The notes beneath the pieces were generated by a model. It ran no database searches. It saw only the letters and a program-made list of their open reading frames with translations, and was not told the DNA's origin. Position numbers and translations under genes: made by a program. DNA of 8,722 nt from Solirubrobacterales bacterium (GTDB lineage Bacteria > Actinomycetota > Thermoleophilia > Solirubrobacterales > 70-9). This document shows positions 1-5,686 of this stretch, piece after piece (within the stretch, counting starts at the first letter, position 1; every line of letters starts with the position of its first letter). The DNA lies in NCBI GenBank assembly GCA_030152505.1, contig JASLJO010000277.1:1-8722 (forward strand), in the 5' to 3' direction.

Positions 1-25
1 ACTCGATGAGCGATCCCGAACTCGT

Positions 26-150
26 GAGGAGGGTGGGGTGTCCCCCGTACGAGCGGCGTCCTGATTTTCGCCCCGGTGCTCTACTTCGGACGGCCGTGGT
101 CGTTCCCAGGCGAAAATCCCAGCGAAGGTAGAGGGACACCCCACTCCCTC
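26..150. repeat. Structured inverted-repeat element in non-coding DNA
   Basis: Bases 1-167 hold no convincing gene but contain strong self-complementarity. Bases 33-44 (GTGGGGTGTCCC) are perfectly complementary to 133-144, and the pairing continues with one G-T pair and one bulge to 26-32/145-150, giving about 18 bp. Inside it, GATTTTCGCC at 63-72 pairs perfectly with 109-118. A third set, 79-88 with 123-133 (10 bp, one bulged G), crosses the second, so those two would form a pseudoknot or alternative folds. No U-tract follows either arm, so this is not a plain intrinsic terminator. It lies just beyond the stop of the minus-strand methyltransferase. It could be a dispersed REP/MITE-like repeat, a structured RNA or a 3'-end barrier. 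The complementarity is seen directly; the role is unknown. Confidence 0.6.
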
Positions 151-167
151 CCGGACGGCCCGGTCAG

Positions 168-1091
168 CTATGCAGCAGGCTTGCGGCCCGAGACGAGCAG
201 GTTGTAGAAGAGCTCGGCGGGTAGGCGCGGCTCCAGCAGGCGGGTGTCGAGCTTCTGCAGGGCGATGTAGCTGCGGAAGGCGAAGCTGCGCCAGCGCAGC
301 GGCACCGAGTCCGGCTCGGCGCTCGACTCGACCGTGCGCAGGCCCCAGCCCCAGGCGTTCGAGAGCAGCTCCTCGCCGCCGACGCGGCGCTCCTCGAAGC
401 CGCCGTCGCGCAGCAGCCGCCGCAGGTCGGCGGGGGCGAAGGCGTGGACGTCGACCTCGCTCTCCAGGGCGTGGCCGTGGGACTGGTCGGCTTCGGCGAC
501 CGCGCGGCGGCGAGCGCCGACCAGGCGCCGCCAGGCGGGCGCGACCAGCATCCCCGTCCGCTTCGGCAGTGCCGCCAGCATGTCGCCGTAGCGCGAGGGC
601 TCGCCGGCGAAGGCGATCGCGCCGCCCGGTCGCAGCACCCGGCGGAACTCGGCGAAGGCCCGGTCGAGATCGGGGATGTGATGGAGGACGGCGTGGCCGA
701 AGACGAGGTCGAAGCTCTCGTCCTCGAAGGGCAGCGTCTCGGCCTCGGTGGAGACCGTGGTCACCCCCTCGATCCCCAACTCCGCGGCGGTGGCGGCGAG
801 CCGCTCCAGCATTCCCGGCGAGATGTCGGTCGCGGTCAGTCGTTCGATGACGCCGAGCTGGACCAGGTTGAGCGAGAAGTAGCCGGTGCCGGAGCCGATC
901 TCCAGGGCGTCGCCGAAGGAGCGCCCGTCGATCCCGCCCAGCGCCTTGACCAGCTTCAGCCGCACCTGCTCCTGGCCGACGTCGCCGAAGTCGATTCCCC
1001 ACTTGGCGTCGTACTCCTCGGCGGCGGCGTCGTGGTAGCGGGTGTTGACGTCCTTGATGTGCTCCGGTGTGGCGGTCGGGGAGGCCGGCAT
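168..1091 (-). CDS. Class I SAM-dependent methyltransferase
   Basis: A 307-residue cytosolic protein with a Rossmann-type SAM-binding fold. Motif I, LEIGSGTGYFS, is at residues 63-73. An acidic residue ending the second strand (TATDIS, Asp89) should contact the ribose of SAM. LPFEDESFDLVFGHAVLHHI at about 120-139 is the usual post-II/motif IV block, followed by RVLRPGG at 151-157. The N-terminal 60 residues form a helical cap, and the C-terminal part after about 165 is a variable, probably substrate-binding region. The substrate cannot be read from sequence; small-molecule, lipid or sugar methylation are all possible. The ATG at 1091 has no Shine-Dalgarno, but TAGAGT lies 9 bases upstream, which fits a leaderless transcript. 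It is divergent from the next methyltransferase and the glucan genes, so a shared pathway is possible but unproven. Confidence 0.9.
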   Translation of the reverse strand: MPASPTATPEHIKDVNTRYHDAAAEEYDAKWGIDFGDVGQEQVRLKLVKALGGIDGRSFGDALEIGSGTGYFSLNLVQLGVIERLTATDISPGMLERLAATAAELGIEGVTTVSTEAETLPFEDESFDLVFGHAVLHHIPDLDRAFAEFRRVLRPGGAIAFAGEPSRYGDMLAALPKRTGMLVAPAWRRLVGARRRAVAEADQSHGHALESEVDVHAFAPADLRRLLRDGGFEERRVGGEELLSNAWGWGLRTVESSAEPDSVPLRWRSFAFRSYIALQKLDTRLLEPRLPAELFYNLLVSGRKPAA

Positions 1092-1223
1092 CGGCGCGGA
1101 ACTCTACGCAGAGTGGCGCAATGCACGGCGCCTCGCCTCCGCAATAGCGTCTGTCTGAGTGCGGAGCGACCAAGCGTCCATATCTGATTCATCGCGCCGG
1201 GAGCGAAGCGCGAAAGTCGTCTG
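1092..1223. promoter_or_regulatory. Divergent promoter region between two methyltransferase genes
   Basis: A 132-base spacer between divergent starts. On the minus strand TAGAGT (plus 1101-1106) ends 9 bases before the ATG at 1091 and fits an actinobacterial TANNNT -10 for a leaderless mRNA. It lies inside a short inverted repeat ACTCT-N4-AGAGT (1101-1114), a possible but short operator. On the plus side an AT-rich patch ATATCTGAT (1180-1188) is the best -10 candidate, leaving a leader of about 30 bases. A GGGAG in that leader is too far from the ATG at 1224 to be a normal Shine-Dalgarno. No -35 box is convincing on either strand. Confidence 0.4.
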
Positions 1224-1988
1224 ATGCCGGAGGAGTACCTGCAGCTGAACCAGCCGCCCGGGGTGCCACCGCTGCCGCTGACCGGTGAGCGGACGCTGCC
1301 CGACGTGCCGGAGGAGAACTACTGGTACCGGCGCCATCTCGTCGTCTACGAGTGGATCGCGGCGCGGGTCGAGGGCAGGCGCGTTGTCGACATGGCCTGC
1401 GGCGAGGGCTACGGGTCAAACGTGCTGGCTGCGGCGGCGACGAGCACGGTCGGCGTCGACGCCAACCCGGAGGCCCACGAGCACGCGCGGCTGCGCTACG
1501 TGCGCCCCAACCTGCGCTTCGAGCGCGACCTGGTCGAGACCTTCGACGAGCCCTGCGACGCGGTCGTCTTCCTGCAGACGATCGAGCACGTCCAGGACCC
1601 GGGTGCGATCCTCGAGCACTTCAAGTCGATGCTGTCGCCCGGCGGCATCGCCTTCGTCTCAACCCCGAACCTGCTGACGCTGGCCCCGCCGGGGGCGGAG
1701 AAATCCGACAATCCCTGGCACGTCCACGAGTACCGCGCCGCCGAGTTCCGGGCGCTCTGCGAGGCCCACTTCCCCCGCGTCTCGATGCTCGGCCTCTTCC
1801 ACGCCCGCAAGCTGCGCGCGCACGAGCTGGCGCTGAAGCTGGGCTGGGACCGGGTCCACAAGGGCCTGGGCCTGACCAAGCCCTTCTACGACCGCTTCAC
1901 GCCGGCGATCGCCGCTTCGGACTTCCGGCTGCGCGAGAACGATCTCGACCGCGCGCTCGACTTCCTCGCCGTCTGCCATGCCCCCTGA
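1224..1988 (+). CDS. SAM-dependent methyltransferase of the glucan/MGLP-type cluster
   Basis: A 254-residue class I methyltransferase. Motif I is VDMACGEGYGS at residues 55-65, the acidic residue after strand 2 is Asp79 (VGVDAN), and LQTIEHVQDPG at 117-127 plus LSPGGIAFVSTPN at 137-149 complete the fold. The N-terminal block LTGERTLPDVPEENYWYRRH (19-38) and the NPWHVHEY segment (163-170) resemble, from memory, the methyltransferases preceding GH57/GT4 genes in actinobacteria, such as Rv3030 of Mycobacterium tuberculosis, implicated in methylglucose lipopolysaccharide synthesis. The stop codon lies inside the start of the GH57 gene (11-base overlap), so the two are probably translationally coupled. 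Likely role: O-methylation of a glucan or its primer, by inference from context. The exact acceptor is unknown. The ATG at 1224 has no good Shine-Dalgarno, but the conserved N-terminus supports it. Confidence 0.9.
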   Translation: MPEEYLQLNQPPGVPPLPLTGERTLPDVPEENYWYRRHLVVYEWIAARVEGRRVVDMACGEGYGSNVLAAAATSTVGVDANPEAHEHARLRYVRPNLRFERDLVETFDEPCDAVVFLQTIEHVQDPGAILEHFKSMLSPGGIAFVSTPNLLTLAPPGAEKSDNPWHVHEYRAAEFRALCEAHFPRVSMLGLFHARKLRAHELALKLGWDRVHKGLGLTKPFYDRFTPAIAASDFRLRENDLDRALDFLAVCHAP

Positions 1989-3321
1989 GGGGAGCGCCGG
2001 TGACCTGGCGCTCGTCCTCCACACCCACATGCCCTACGTCGAGGGCTTCGGCACCTACCCCTTCGGCGAGGAGTGGCTGTTCGACGCGGTCATCCGCTCC
2101 TACCTGCCGCTGCTGGAGTTCGCCGAGAGGCTGACGCTGACGCTGACGCCGGTCCTCGCCGATCAGCTCGAGGACGCCGCCACCGCCGCGCGCCTGCGCG
2201 ACTTCCTGGTCGAGTGGCGGATCGGCGCCGCCGAGGCCGACCTGGCGGAGGTGCCGCCCGAGTGCCGCGACGCCTGCAGCGGCGAGCTGGAGCGCTACGG
2301 ACGGGCGCTGGAGCTGCTCGACGCGGCCGGCGGCGACCCGCTCGCCCCCTTCCAGCGGGCGGCGGCGGAGGGGCGGGTGGCGCTGGCGACCTCGGCCGCC
2401 ACCCACGCGGTGCTGCCGCTGCTCGCCACCCGGGCCGGGGTGGGGCTGCAGCTCGACGCTGGCATCCGCTCGCACCGGCGCCGCTTCGGCGGCTGGGACG
2501 GCGGCGTCTGGCTGCCGGAGTGCGCCTACGCGCCGGGGCTGGAGTGGCGGCTCGCCGAACGGGGGGCGAGCTGGTTCTGCGTCGACCAGAGCGCTCACGA
2601 GGAGCCGCTGGCGGCGCTCGCCCCGATCGCCACCGAGGCCGGGCCGGTGGCGCTGCCGATCGACTGGGAGGCGATCGGCTGGCTCTGGTCGCTCGACGGC
2701 TACCCGTCGGACGCCGCCCACGCCCAGTTCGACGGCAAATCGCTGCGCGGGACGAGGATCTGGCGGGTCGGGGGAGGGGCCTACGACCCGGCCGCCGCCG
2801 AGCGCGGCCGCCGGGGCCTGCTCGTCTTCGCGATCGACACCGAGCTGATCGGCCACTGGTGGTCGGAGGGGCCGATCTGGCTGCGGGCGGTGCTCGAGGG
2901 GGCGGAGGCGGCGGGCGTGCGCCTGCTCACCGTGCCCGAGGCGCTCGCCGTCCACGAGCCGGTCGCGCGGCCGCTGCGCGCGTCCAGCTGGGGGCGGGAG
3001 AAGGACATGAGGACCTGGGACTCGCCACCGGTCGCGGACATCGCCTGGGCGGGACGGCGGCTGGAGCTGCGGCTGCTGCGGGCGCTCGACGCCGGCCTGC
3101 GCGGGGACGCTGCCCTGCGGGCAGCCCGCGAGCTGCTGGCCGCCCAGGCCAGCGACTGGGCCTTCCTCGACGAGCGCGGCCAGGCGGGCGACTACGCCTT
3201 CCAGCGCGCGACCGACCACGCCGGGGCGATGCTGGAGGCCATAGACTCCGCATCTGCCATCGATCCGTGCATGCGAGCGCTCGCCCCGGACCTGAGCCTC
3301 GCGCCCCTGCTGGAGCCATGA
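1978..3321 (+). CDS. GH57 / DUF1957 1,4-alpha-glucan branching-type enzyme
   Basis: A 447-residue GH57-family enzyme, expected to cut and re-join alpha-1,4-glucan chains as alpha-1,6 branches in the cytosol. Conserved region 1, LHTHMPYVEGFG, is at residues 14-25. The catalytic nucleophile should be Glu181 in WLPECAY, and the acid/base Asp287 in AIDTELIGHWWSEGP. A WLWSLDGYPSD block (235-245) corresponds to the family's VWS..GYP segment. The C-terminal third (SSWG at 337-340, SDWAF at 392-396) matches the helical DUF1957 region. The protein is short: relatives are about 520-530 residues, and the stretch between the two catalytic residues is only 106 residues, which points to loss of a helical insert. 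The ATG at 1978 overlaps the previous gene; it has no Shine-Dalgarno but leaves the normal short lead into region 1. Branching is the best guess; hydrolysis is possible. Confidence 0.92.
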   Translation: MPPEGSAGDLALVLHTHMPYVEGFGTYPFGEEWLFDAVIRSYLPLLEFAERLTLTLTPVLADQLEDAATAARLRDFLVEWRIGAAEADLAEVPPECRDACSGELERYGRALELLDAAGGDPLAPFQRAAAEGRVALATSAATHAVLPLLATRAGVGLQLDAGIRSHRRRFGGWDGGVWLPECAYAPGLEWRLAERGASWFCVDQSAHEEPLAALAPIATEAGPVALPIDWEAIGWLWSLDGYPSDAAHAQFDGKSLRGTRIWRVGGGAYDPAAAERGRRGLLVFAIDTELIGHWWSEGPIWLRAVLEGAEAAGVRLLTVPEALAVHEPVARPLRASSWGREKDMRTWDSPPVADIAWAGRRLELRLLRALDAGLRGDAALRAARELLAAQASDWAFLDERGQAGDYAFQRATDHAGAMLEAIDSASAIDPCMRALAPDLSLAPLLEP

Positions 3322-3358
3322 CCGCCACCCCGACCTCGCCGCCGCGCCAGCGCTGACC

Positions 3359-4555
3359 GTGCTCAGGGTCCTGATCCTCTCCTGGGAGTACCCGCCCCTG
3401 ATCGAGGGCGGCCTCGCCCGCCACGTCCGCAAGCTCTCCGAGGCCCTGGTCGAGCGCGACGTCGAGGTCCACGTCCTGACCCGCGGCGGCGAAGAGTCGC
3501 CGGCCGAGGAGCGCGCCAACGGGGTGATCGTCCACCGCATCCGCGAGCCTCAAAGGCCGACCGACCTCGGCGAGTTCGTCGCCTGGGTCGAGCGGATGAA
3601 CTCCGACATGCTGGCGGCCGGGGTCGACCTCGGCGACCGCTACAGCTTCGACCTCGTCCACGGCCACGACTGGCTTGTCGCCAACGCCTGCGACCACCTC
3701 GCCAAGCGCTTCGAAGCGCCGCTGGTGACGACGATCCACGCCACCGAGCACGGCCGCCACCAGGGCTGGGTCGACAAGCACCCGCAGACCTACATCCACG
3801 GCGTCGAGCGCTGGATCGTCAACCGCTCCGACCGGACGATCGCCTGCTCGCACTACATGCGCGAGCAGATCGCCGACATCTTCGGCGTCGAGGAGGAGCG
3901 GGTCAGCGTGATCCCGAACGGGATCGACCCCGACGACCTGCAGCCCCAGGACCCGGCCGAGCTGGAGCGGCTGCGGGCCGAGTTCGCGAAGCCGGACGAG
4001 AAGCTGGTCCTGCTGATCGGCCGCCTCGTCTACGAGAAGGGGTTCCAGCTGGCGCTGGAGGCGATGCCGAAGCTGATCGAGGCGGTGCCGGGGACGCGCT
4101 TCCTGGTCGCCGGCTCCGGCACCCACGAGGCGGAGCTGCACCGCCAGGCCGAGGAGCTGGGCCTGATGGAGCACGGCACCTTCCTCGGCTGGATCGGCGA
4201 CGACGTCCTCCACTCGCTCTACCGGATCGCCGACCTCACCGTGGTCCCCTCGATCTACGAGCCCTTCGGGCTGGTCGCGCTGGAGGCGATGGCCAGCGGC
4301 TGTCCCTGCATCGTCGCCGACACCGGTGGCCTGCGCGAGGTCGTCCCGCACGAGGAGGTCGGGCTGCGCTTCCGCTCGCACGACCCCGAAGCCCTCGCAG
4401 AGGTTGCCATCCGCGTCCTGCGCGACGACGAGCTCGGCCAGCGCCTGGTCGCCGAAGCCTACGAGCACCTGCGCCGCTTCGACTGGGGCGACGTCGCCGA
4501 GCAGACCGCCGCCGTCTACGCCCAGCTCGCCGGCGATCCTCGCCCCGCCGCCTAG
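3359..4555 (+). CDS. GT4 alpha-glucan glucosyltransferase (glycogen synthase-like)
   Basis: A 398-residue GT-B fold retaining glycosyltransferase of family GT4, expected to add glucose from a nucleotide sugar or maltose-1-phosphate-type donor to an alpha-1,4-glucan. The N-terminal domain begins LILSWEYPP (5-13) with the glycine-rich GGLARHV loop (17-23) and HGHDW (101-105). The C-terminal donor domain has IPNGID (185-190), GRLVYEKG (221-228, donor-phosphate Arg222 and Lys227) and the E-x7-E signature in YEPFGLVALEAMASG (Glu301, Glu309). Length matches Rv3032 of M. tuberculosis (about 414 residues), the elongating transferase of MGLP and capsular glucan, and the GH57 gene just upstream strengthens this. 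The start is GTG at 3359; no in-frame ATG lies nearby and no clear Shine-Dalgarno is seen. It is 37 bases after the GH57 stop. It ends 5 bases from the stop of the convergent regulator gene. Confidence 0.92.
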   Translation: MLRVLILSWEYPPLIEGGLARHVRKLSEALVERDVEVHVLTRGGEESPAEERANGVIVHRIREPQRPTDLGEFVAWVERMNSDMLAAGVDLGDRYSFDLVHGHDWLVANACDHLAKRFEAPLVTTIHATEHGRHQGWVDKHPQTYIHGVERWIVNRSDRTIACSHYMREQIADIFGVEEERVSVIPNGIDPDDLQPQDPAELERLRAEFAKPDEKLVLLIGRLVYEKGFQLALEAMPKLIEAVPGTRFLVAGSGTHEAELHRQAEELGLMEHGTFLGWIGDDVLHSLYRIADLTVVPSIYEPFGLVALEAMASGCPCIVADTGGLREVVPHEEVGLRFRSHDPEALAEVAIRVLRDDELGQRLVAEAYEHLRRFDWGDVAEQTAAVYAQLAGDPRPAA

Positions 4556-4560
4556 CGTCC

Positions 4561-4845
4561 CTAGTTAGAGCGCGGGTCTCCCGAGGGGGCGAAGGCGAAG
4601 CTGCCGTCGGTGGTGGTCGTCGAGCCGGGGGTCCAGTCGATTCCCTCGAGCAGTTCTCCCGGCGGGATCGAGAGGGCGCTGGCGACCTTGATCAGTGTGT
4701 CGATGCGCGGTACCCGGGCGCCGCGCTCGAGCAGGCCGATCTCGGTGCGGTGCAGGGAGGAGCGCATGCCCAGCTCTTCCTGGGAGATGCCGGCGCGGCG
4801 GCGCGCCCGGCGCAGGTTCTCGCCAAAGTGGCGACCGACGTCCAT
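4561..4845 (-). CDS. Small XRE-family helix-turn-helix regulator
   Basis: A 94-residue DNA-binding protein. Residues 6-66 form a Cro/C1-type five-helix HTH: GENLRRARRRAGISQEELGM gives helices 1-2, the recognition helix follows at about SSLHRTEIGLLERG (29-42), and VPRIDTLIKVASAL is the usual helix 4. A short tail rich in Thr, Gly and Ser (71-94) shows no ligand domain. It probably works as a dimeric repressor. It is divergent from vapB-vapC, and the shared 171-base region has a palindrome and repeats suited to such a repressor, so autoregulation and control of the toxin pair are reasonable inferences. The ATG at 4845 begins MDVGRHFGENLRRAR, normal for the family; no Shine-Dalgarno is seen. Its stop is 5 bases from the GT4 stop, with no clear terminator between. 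Confidence 0.85.
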   Translation of the reverse strand: MDVGRHFGENLRRARRRAGISQEELGMRSSLHRTEIGLLERGARVPRIDTLIKVASALSIPPGELLEGIDWTPGSTTTTDGSFAFAPSGDPRSN

Positions 4846-4928
4846 CGGCCTGATTTTGCTGTCTGTCAGGTGAAGGATCTACAGACCTCCCTCTGGGGAT
4901 CGAGCGTCTTCGCAGCATCGCACTGGAA

Positions 4929-4934
4929 ATTCTA
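4929..4934 (-). promoter_or_regulatory. Candidate -10 box for the XRE regulator
   Basis: Read on the minus strand this is TAGAAT, 5 of 6 matches to TATAAT. It would give a leader of roughly 75-80 bases before the ATG at 4845. No good -35 hexamer is seen at 16-18 bases. The palindrome at 4935-4947 directly abuts it on the upstream side, where a bound repressor would block RNA polymerase. Confidence 0.35.
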
Positions 4935-4947
4935 TGTCTTGCAGACA
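4935..4947. promoter_or_regulatory. Palindromic operator candidate TGTCT-N3-AGACA
   Basis: A perfect 5-3-5 inverted repeat, TGTCTTGCAGACA, in the non-coding region between the XRE gene and vapB. Its size and symmetry fit an XRE or ribbon-helix-helix dimer. Its right half is part of an 11-bp sequence repeated 34 bases downstream. Which of the two neighbouring DNA-binding proteins (XRE or VapB) uses it cannot be decided from sequence. Confidence 0.5.
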
Positions 4948-4982
4948 ATACAGCTTTTATCTGATAGAGTCCTTGCAGACAA
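4938..4982 (+). repeat. Direct repeat CTTGCAGACAA, two copies
   Basis: The 11-mer CTTGCAGACAA occurs at 4938-4948 and again at 4972-4982, 34 bases apart, about three helical turns, so both copies face nearly the same side of DNA. The left half of the palindrome is kept only in the first copy; the second has a degenerate left half (GTCCT). The second copy would lie at about -45 to -35 relative to a leaderless vapB transcript start. Confidence 0.55.
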
Positions 4983-5004
4983 CGAGCCACTGGTGGAATC
5001 GGCG

Positions 5005-5010
5005 TACGAT
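5005..5010 (+). promoter_or_regulatory. Candidate -10 box for vapB (leaderless start)
   Basis: TACGAT (TANNNT) ends 6 bases before the vapB ATG at 5017, a spacing that would place transcription start at or next to the start codon. No Shine-Dalgarno precedes the ATG, which agrees with a leaderless mRNA. No good -35 is present, and the second CTTGCAGACAA copy occupies that area. Confidence 0.4.
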
Positions 5011-5016
5011 TGCACC

Positions 5017-5295
5017 ATGGCGCTCAACATCAAGGATCAGGAGACCGAGAAATTGGCCGCAGAGGTGGCAGAGCTGACCGGCGAGAGCAAGACCGGCGCG
5101 GTGCGTGAGGCACTGCGCGAAAGACGCGACCGGCTGGAGCTCGAGATGAAAAGCGGAAGGCCTCGGCGCAAGGGGGATCTTCTGCGATTCCTCGAAACCC
5201 AGATATGGCCGCAGATTCCGGATGAGCTCCGGGGCAAGCCGATCACCAAGGCCGAACGGGAAGAGATTCTCGGCTATGGACCGGAGGGATATTGA
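5017..5295 (+). CDS. vapB: VapB antitoxin (Rv0623/PSK family)
   Basis: A 92-residue antitoxin of a type II VapBC module. Residues 1-40 (starting MALNIKD, then LTGESKTGAVREAL at 20-33) match the ribbon-helix-helix DNA-binding domain of the Rv0623-like family; the C-terminal part, ending LGYGPEGY, is the segment that usually wraps the toxin's active site. It is expected to neutralise VapC and, with it, repress the operon. The ATG at 5017 is chosen because the family begins MALNIKD; the longer open frame upstream runs through the operator region and is not used. It overlaps vapC by 4 bases (TTGA), so the two are translationally coupled. Third codon positions have more A/T than the neighbouring glucan genes, suggesting acquisition by transfer. 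Confidence 0.9.
   Translation: MALNIKDQETEKLAAEVAELTGESKTGAVREALRERRDRLELEMKSGRPRRKGDLLRFLETQIWPQIPDELRGKPITKAEREEILGYGPEGY
5283..5294 (+). promoter_or_regulatory. Ribosome binding site and TTG start of vapC
   Basis: GGAGG at 5283-5287 lies 4 bases before the TTG at 5292-5294, which overlaps the vapB stop TGA. The nearest ATG (5276) is out of frame with the toxin. The TTG puts the first PIN-domain aspartate at residue 4, as is normal. A strong Shine-Dalgarno with a weak start codon would hold toxin output below antitoxin output. Confidence 0.6.
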
Positions 5296-5684
5296 TCCTC
5301 GACAGCTCAGCCGTGGTTGCGATGCTCATCGAGGAAGACGGGCATCGCCGGCTTGTCGAAACGATGGAGAGCGCCCCCGTCGTCGGCATCGGGGCGCCCA
5401 CGCTGGTCGAGACGGACATGGTGATGCTGGGTCGTTTCGACCTGCCCGGGGGAGGCCTCGTCGCTCAGTTCCTCGAGGAGAACCACGTGGTTGTCGTTCC
5501 CTTTGACGAAGACCATCGCAGGGTCGCGGCCGAAGCCTTCATCCGCTATGGCAAGGGTCATCACCCGGCGGCACTCAACTACGGCGACTGCATGACGTAT
5601 GCCACCGCCCATATCGCCGACCACCCGCTGCTCTTCACCGGCGGGGACTTCGCCGAGACGGATCTGGTCTCGGTCCTCGGCTGA
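5292..5684 (+). CDS. vapC: VapC toxin, PIN-domain ribonuclease
   Basis: A 130-residue PIN-domain protein, the toxin of the VapBC pair, expected to be a Mg2+-dependent endoribonuclease acting on tRNA or rRNA. The acidic metal-binding residues are all in place: Asp4 (ILDSSA), Glu40 (TLVETD), Asp99 (NYGDC) and Asp119 (TGGDF), with a further Asp124. Length is typical of the family (about 125-140). No catalytic residue is missing, so it should be active. The start is TTG at 5292 in a 4-base overlap with vapB, preceded by GGAGG. It ends 2 bases before the stop of the convergent acyltransferase. The RNA target cannot be told from sequence. Confidence 0.92.
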   Translation: MILDSSAVVAMLIEEDGHRRLVETMESAPVVGIGAPTLVETDMVMLGRFDLPGGGLVAQFLEENHVVVVPFDEDHRRVAAEAFIRYGKGHHPAALNYGDCMTYATAHIADHPLLFTGGDFAETDLVSVLG

Positions 5685-5686
5685 GG

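Larger units (their letters stand above)
4846..5016. promoter_or_regulatory. AT-rich divergent control region of XRE gene and vapBC
   Basis: This 171-base spacer is clearly poorer in GC than its surroundings: bases 4921-4980 contain 24 G/C out of 60. It contains GTCTG/CAGAC cores at 4861-4865, 4882-4886, 4942-4946 and 4976-4980, in both orientations. Candidate -10 boxes face both ways: TAGAAT on the minus strand (plus 4929-4934) for the XRE gene and TACGAT (5005-5010) for vapB. It is best read as the shared operator/promoter region of the two divergent units. Confidence 0.6.

Noticed and set aside
6..131. A 41-codon plus-strand frame from the ATG at base 6
   Set aside because: It runs through the inverted-repeat element, has no recognisable motif and no ribosome binding site.
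1149..1159. GTCTGTCTGAG in the divergent methyltransferase spacer resembling the XRE operator core
   Set aside because: Shares only the 7-mer CTGTCTG with the region at 4859-4865 and lacks the palindrome; could be chance.
3318..3356. ATG overlapping the GH57 stop (ATGA), opening a 12-codon frame
   Set aside because: Too short and rich in Pro/Thr, not in frame with the GT4 gene, and no family resemblance. Coupling to GT4 is possible but unsupported.
1897..3540. A 547-residue open frame on the minus strand opposite the GH57 gene
   Set aside because: Proline/arginine/glutamine-rich sequence without a recognisable domain; it is the antisense shadow of a GC-rich gene whose plus-strand product has intact catalytic motifs.
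2927..4468. A 513-residue open frame on the minus strand opposite the GH57 end and the GT4 gene
   Set aside because: Low-complexity, domain-free translation spanning two real genes; explained by high-GC bias leaving few stop codons.
4750..5016. Upstream extension of the vapB open frame to give a 181-residue protein
   Set aside because: The extension crosses the XRE gene and the operator region; the family begins MALNIKD at 5017.
5675..5686. CCTC-GGCT-GAGG mini-hairpin at the convergent vapC/acyltransferase stops
   Set aside because: Only a 4-bp stem without a U-tract; too weak to call a terminator.
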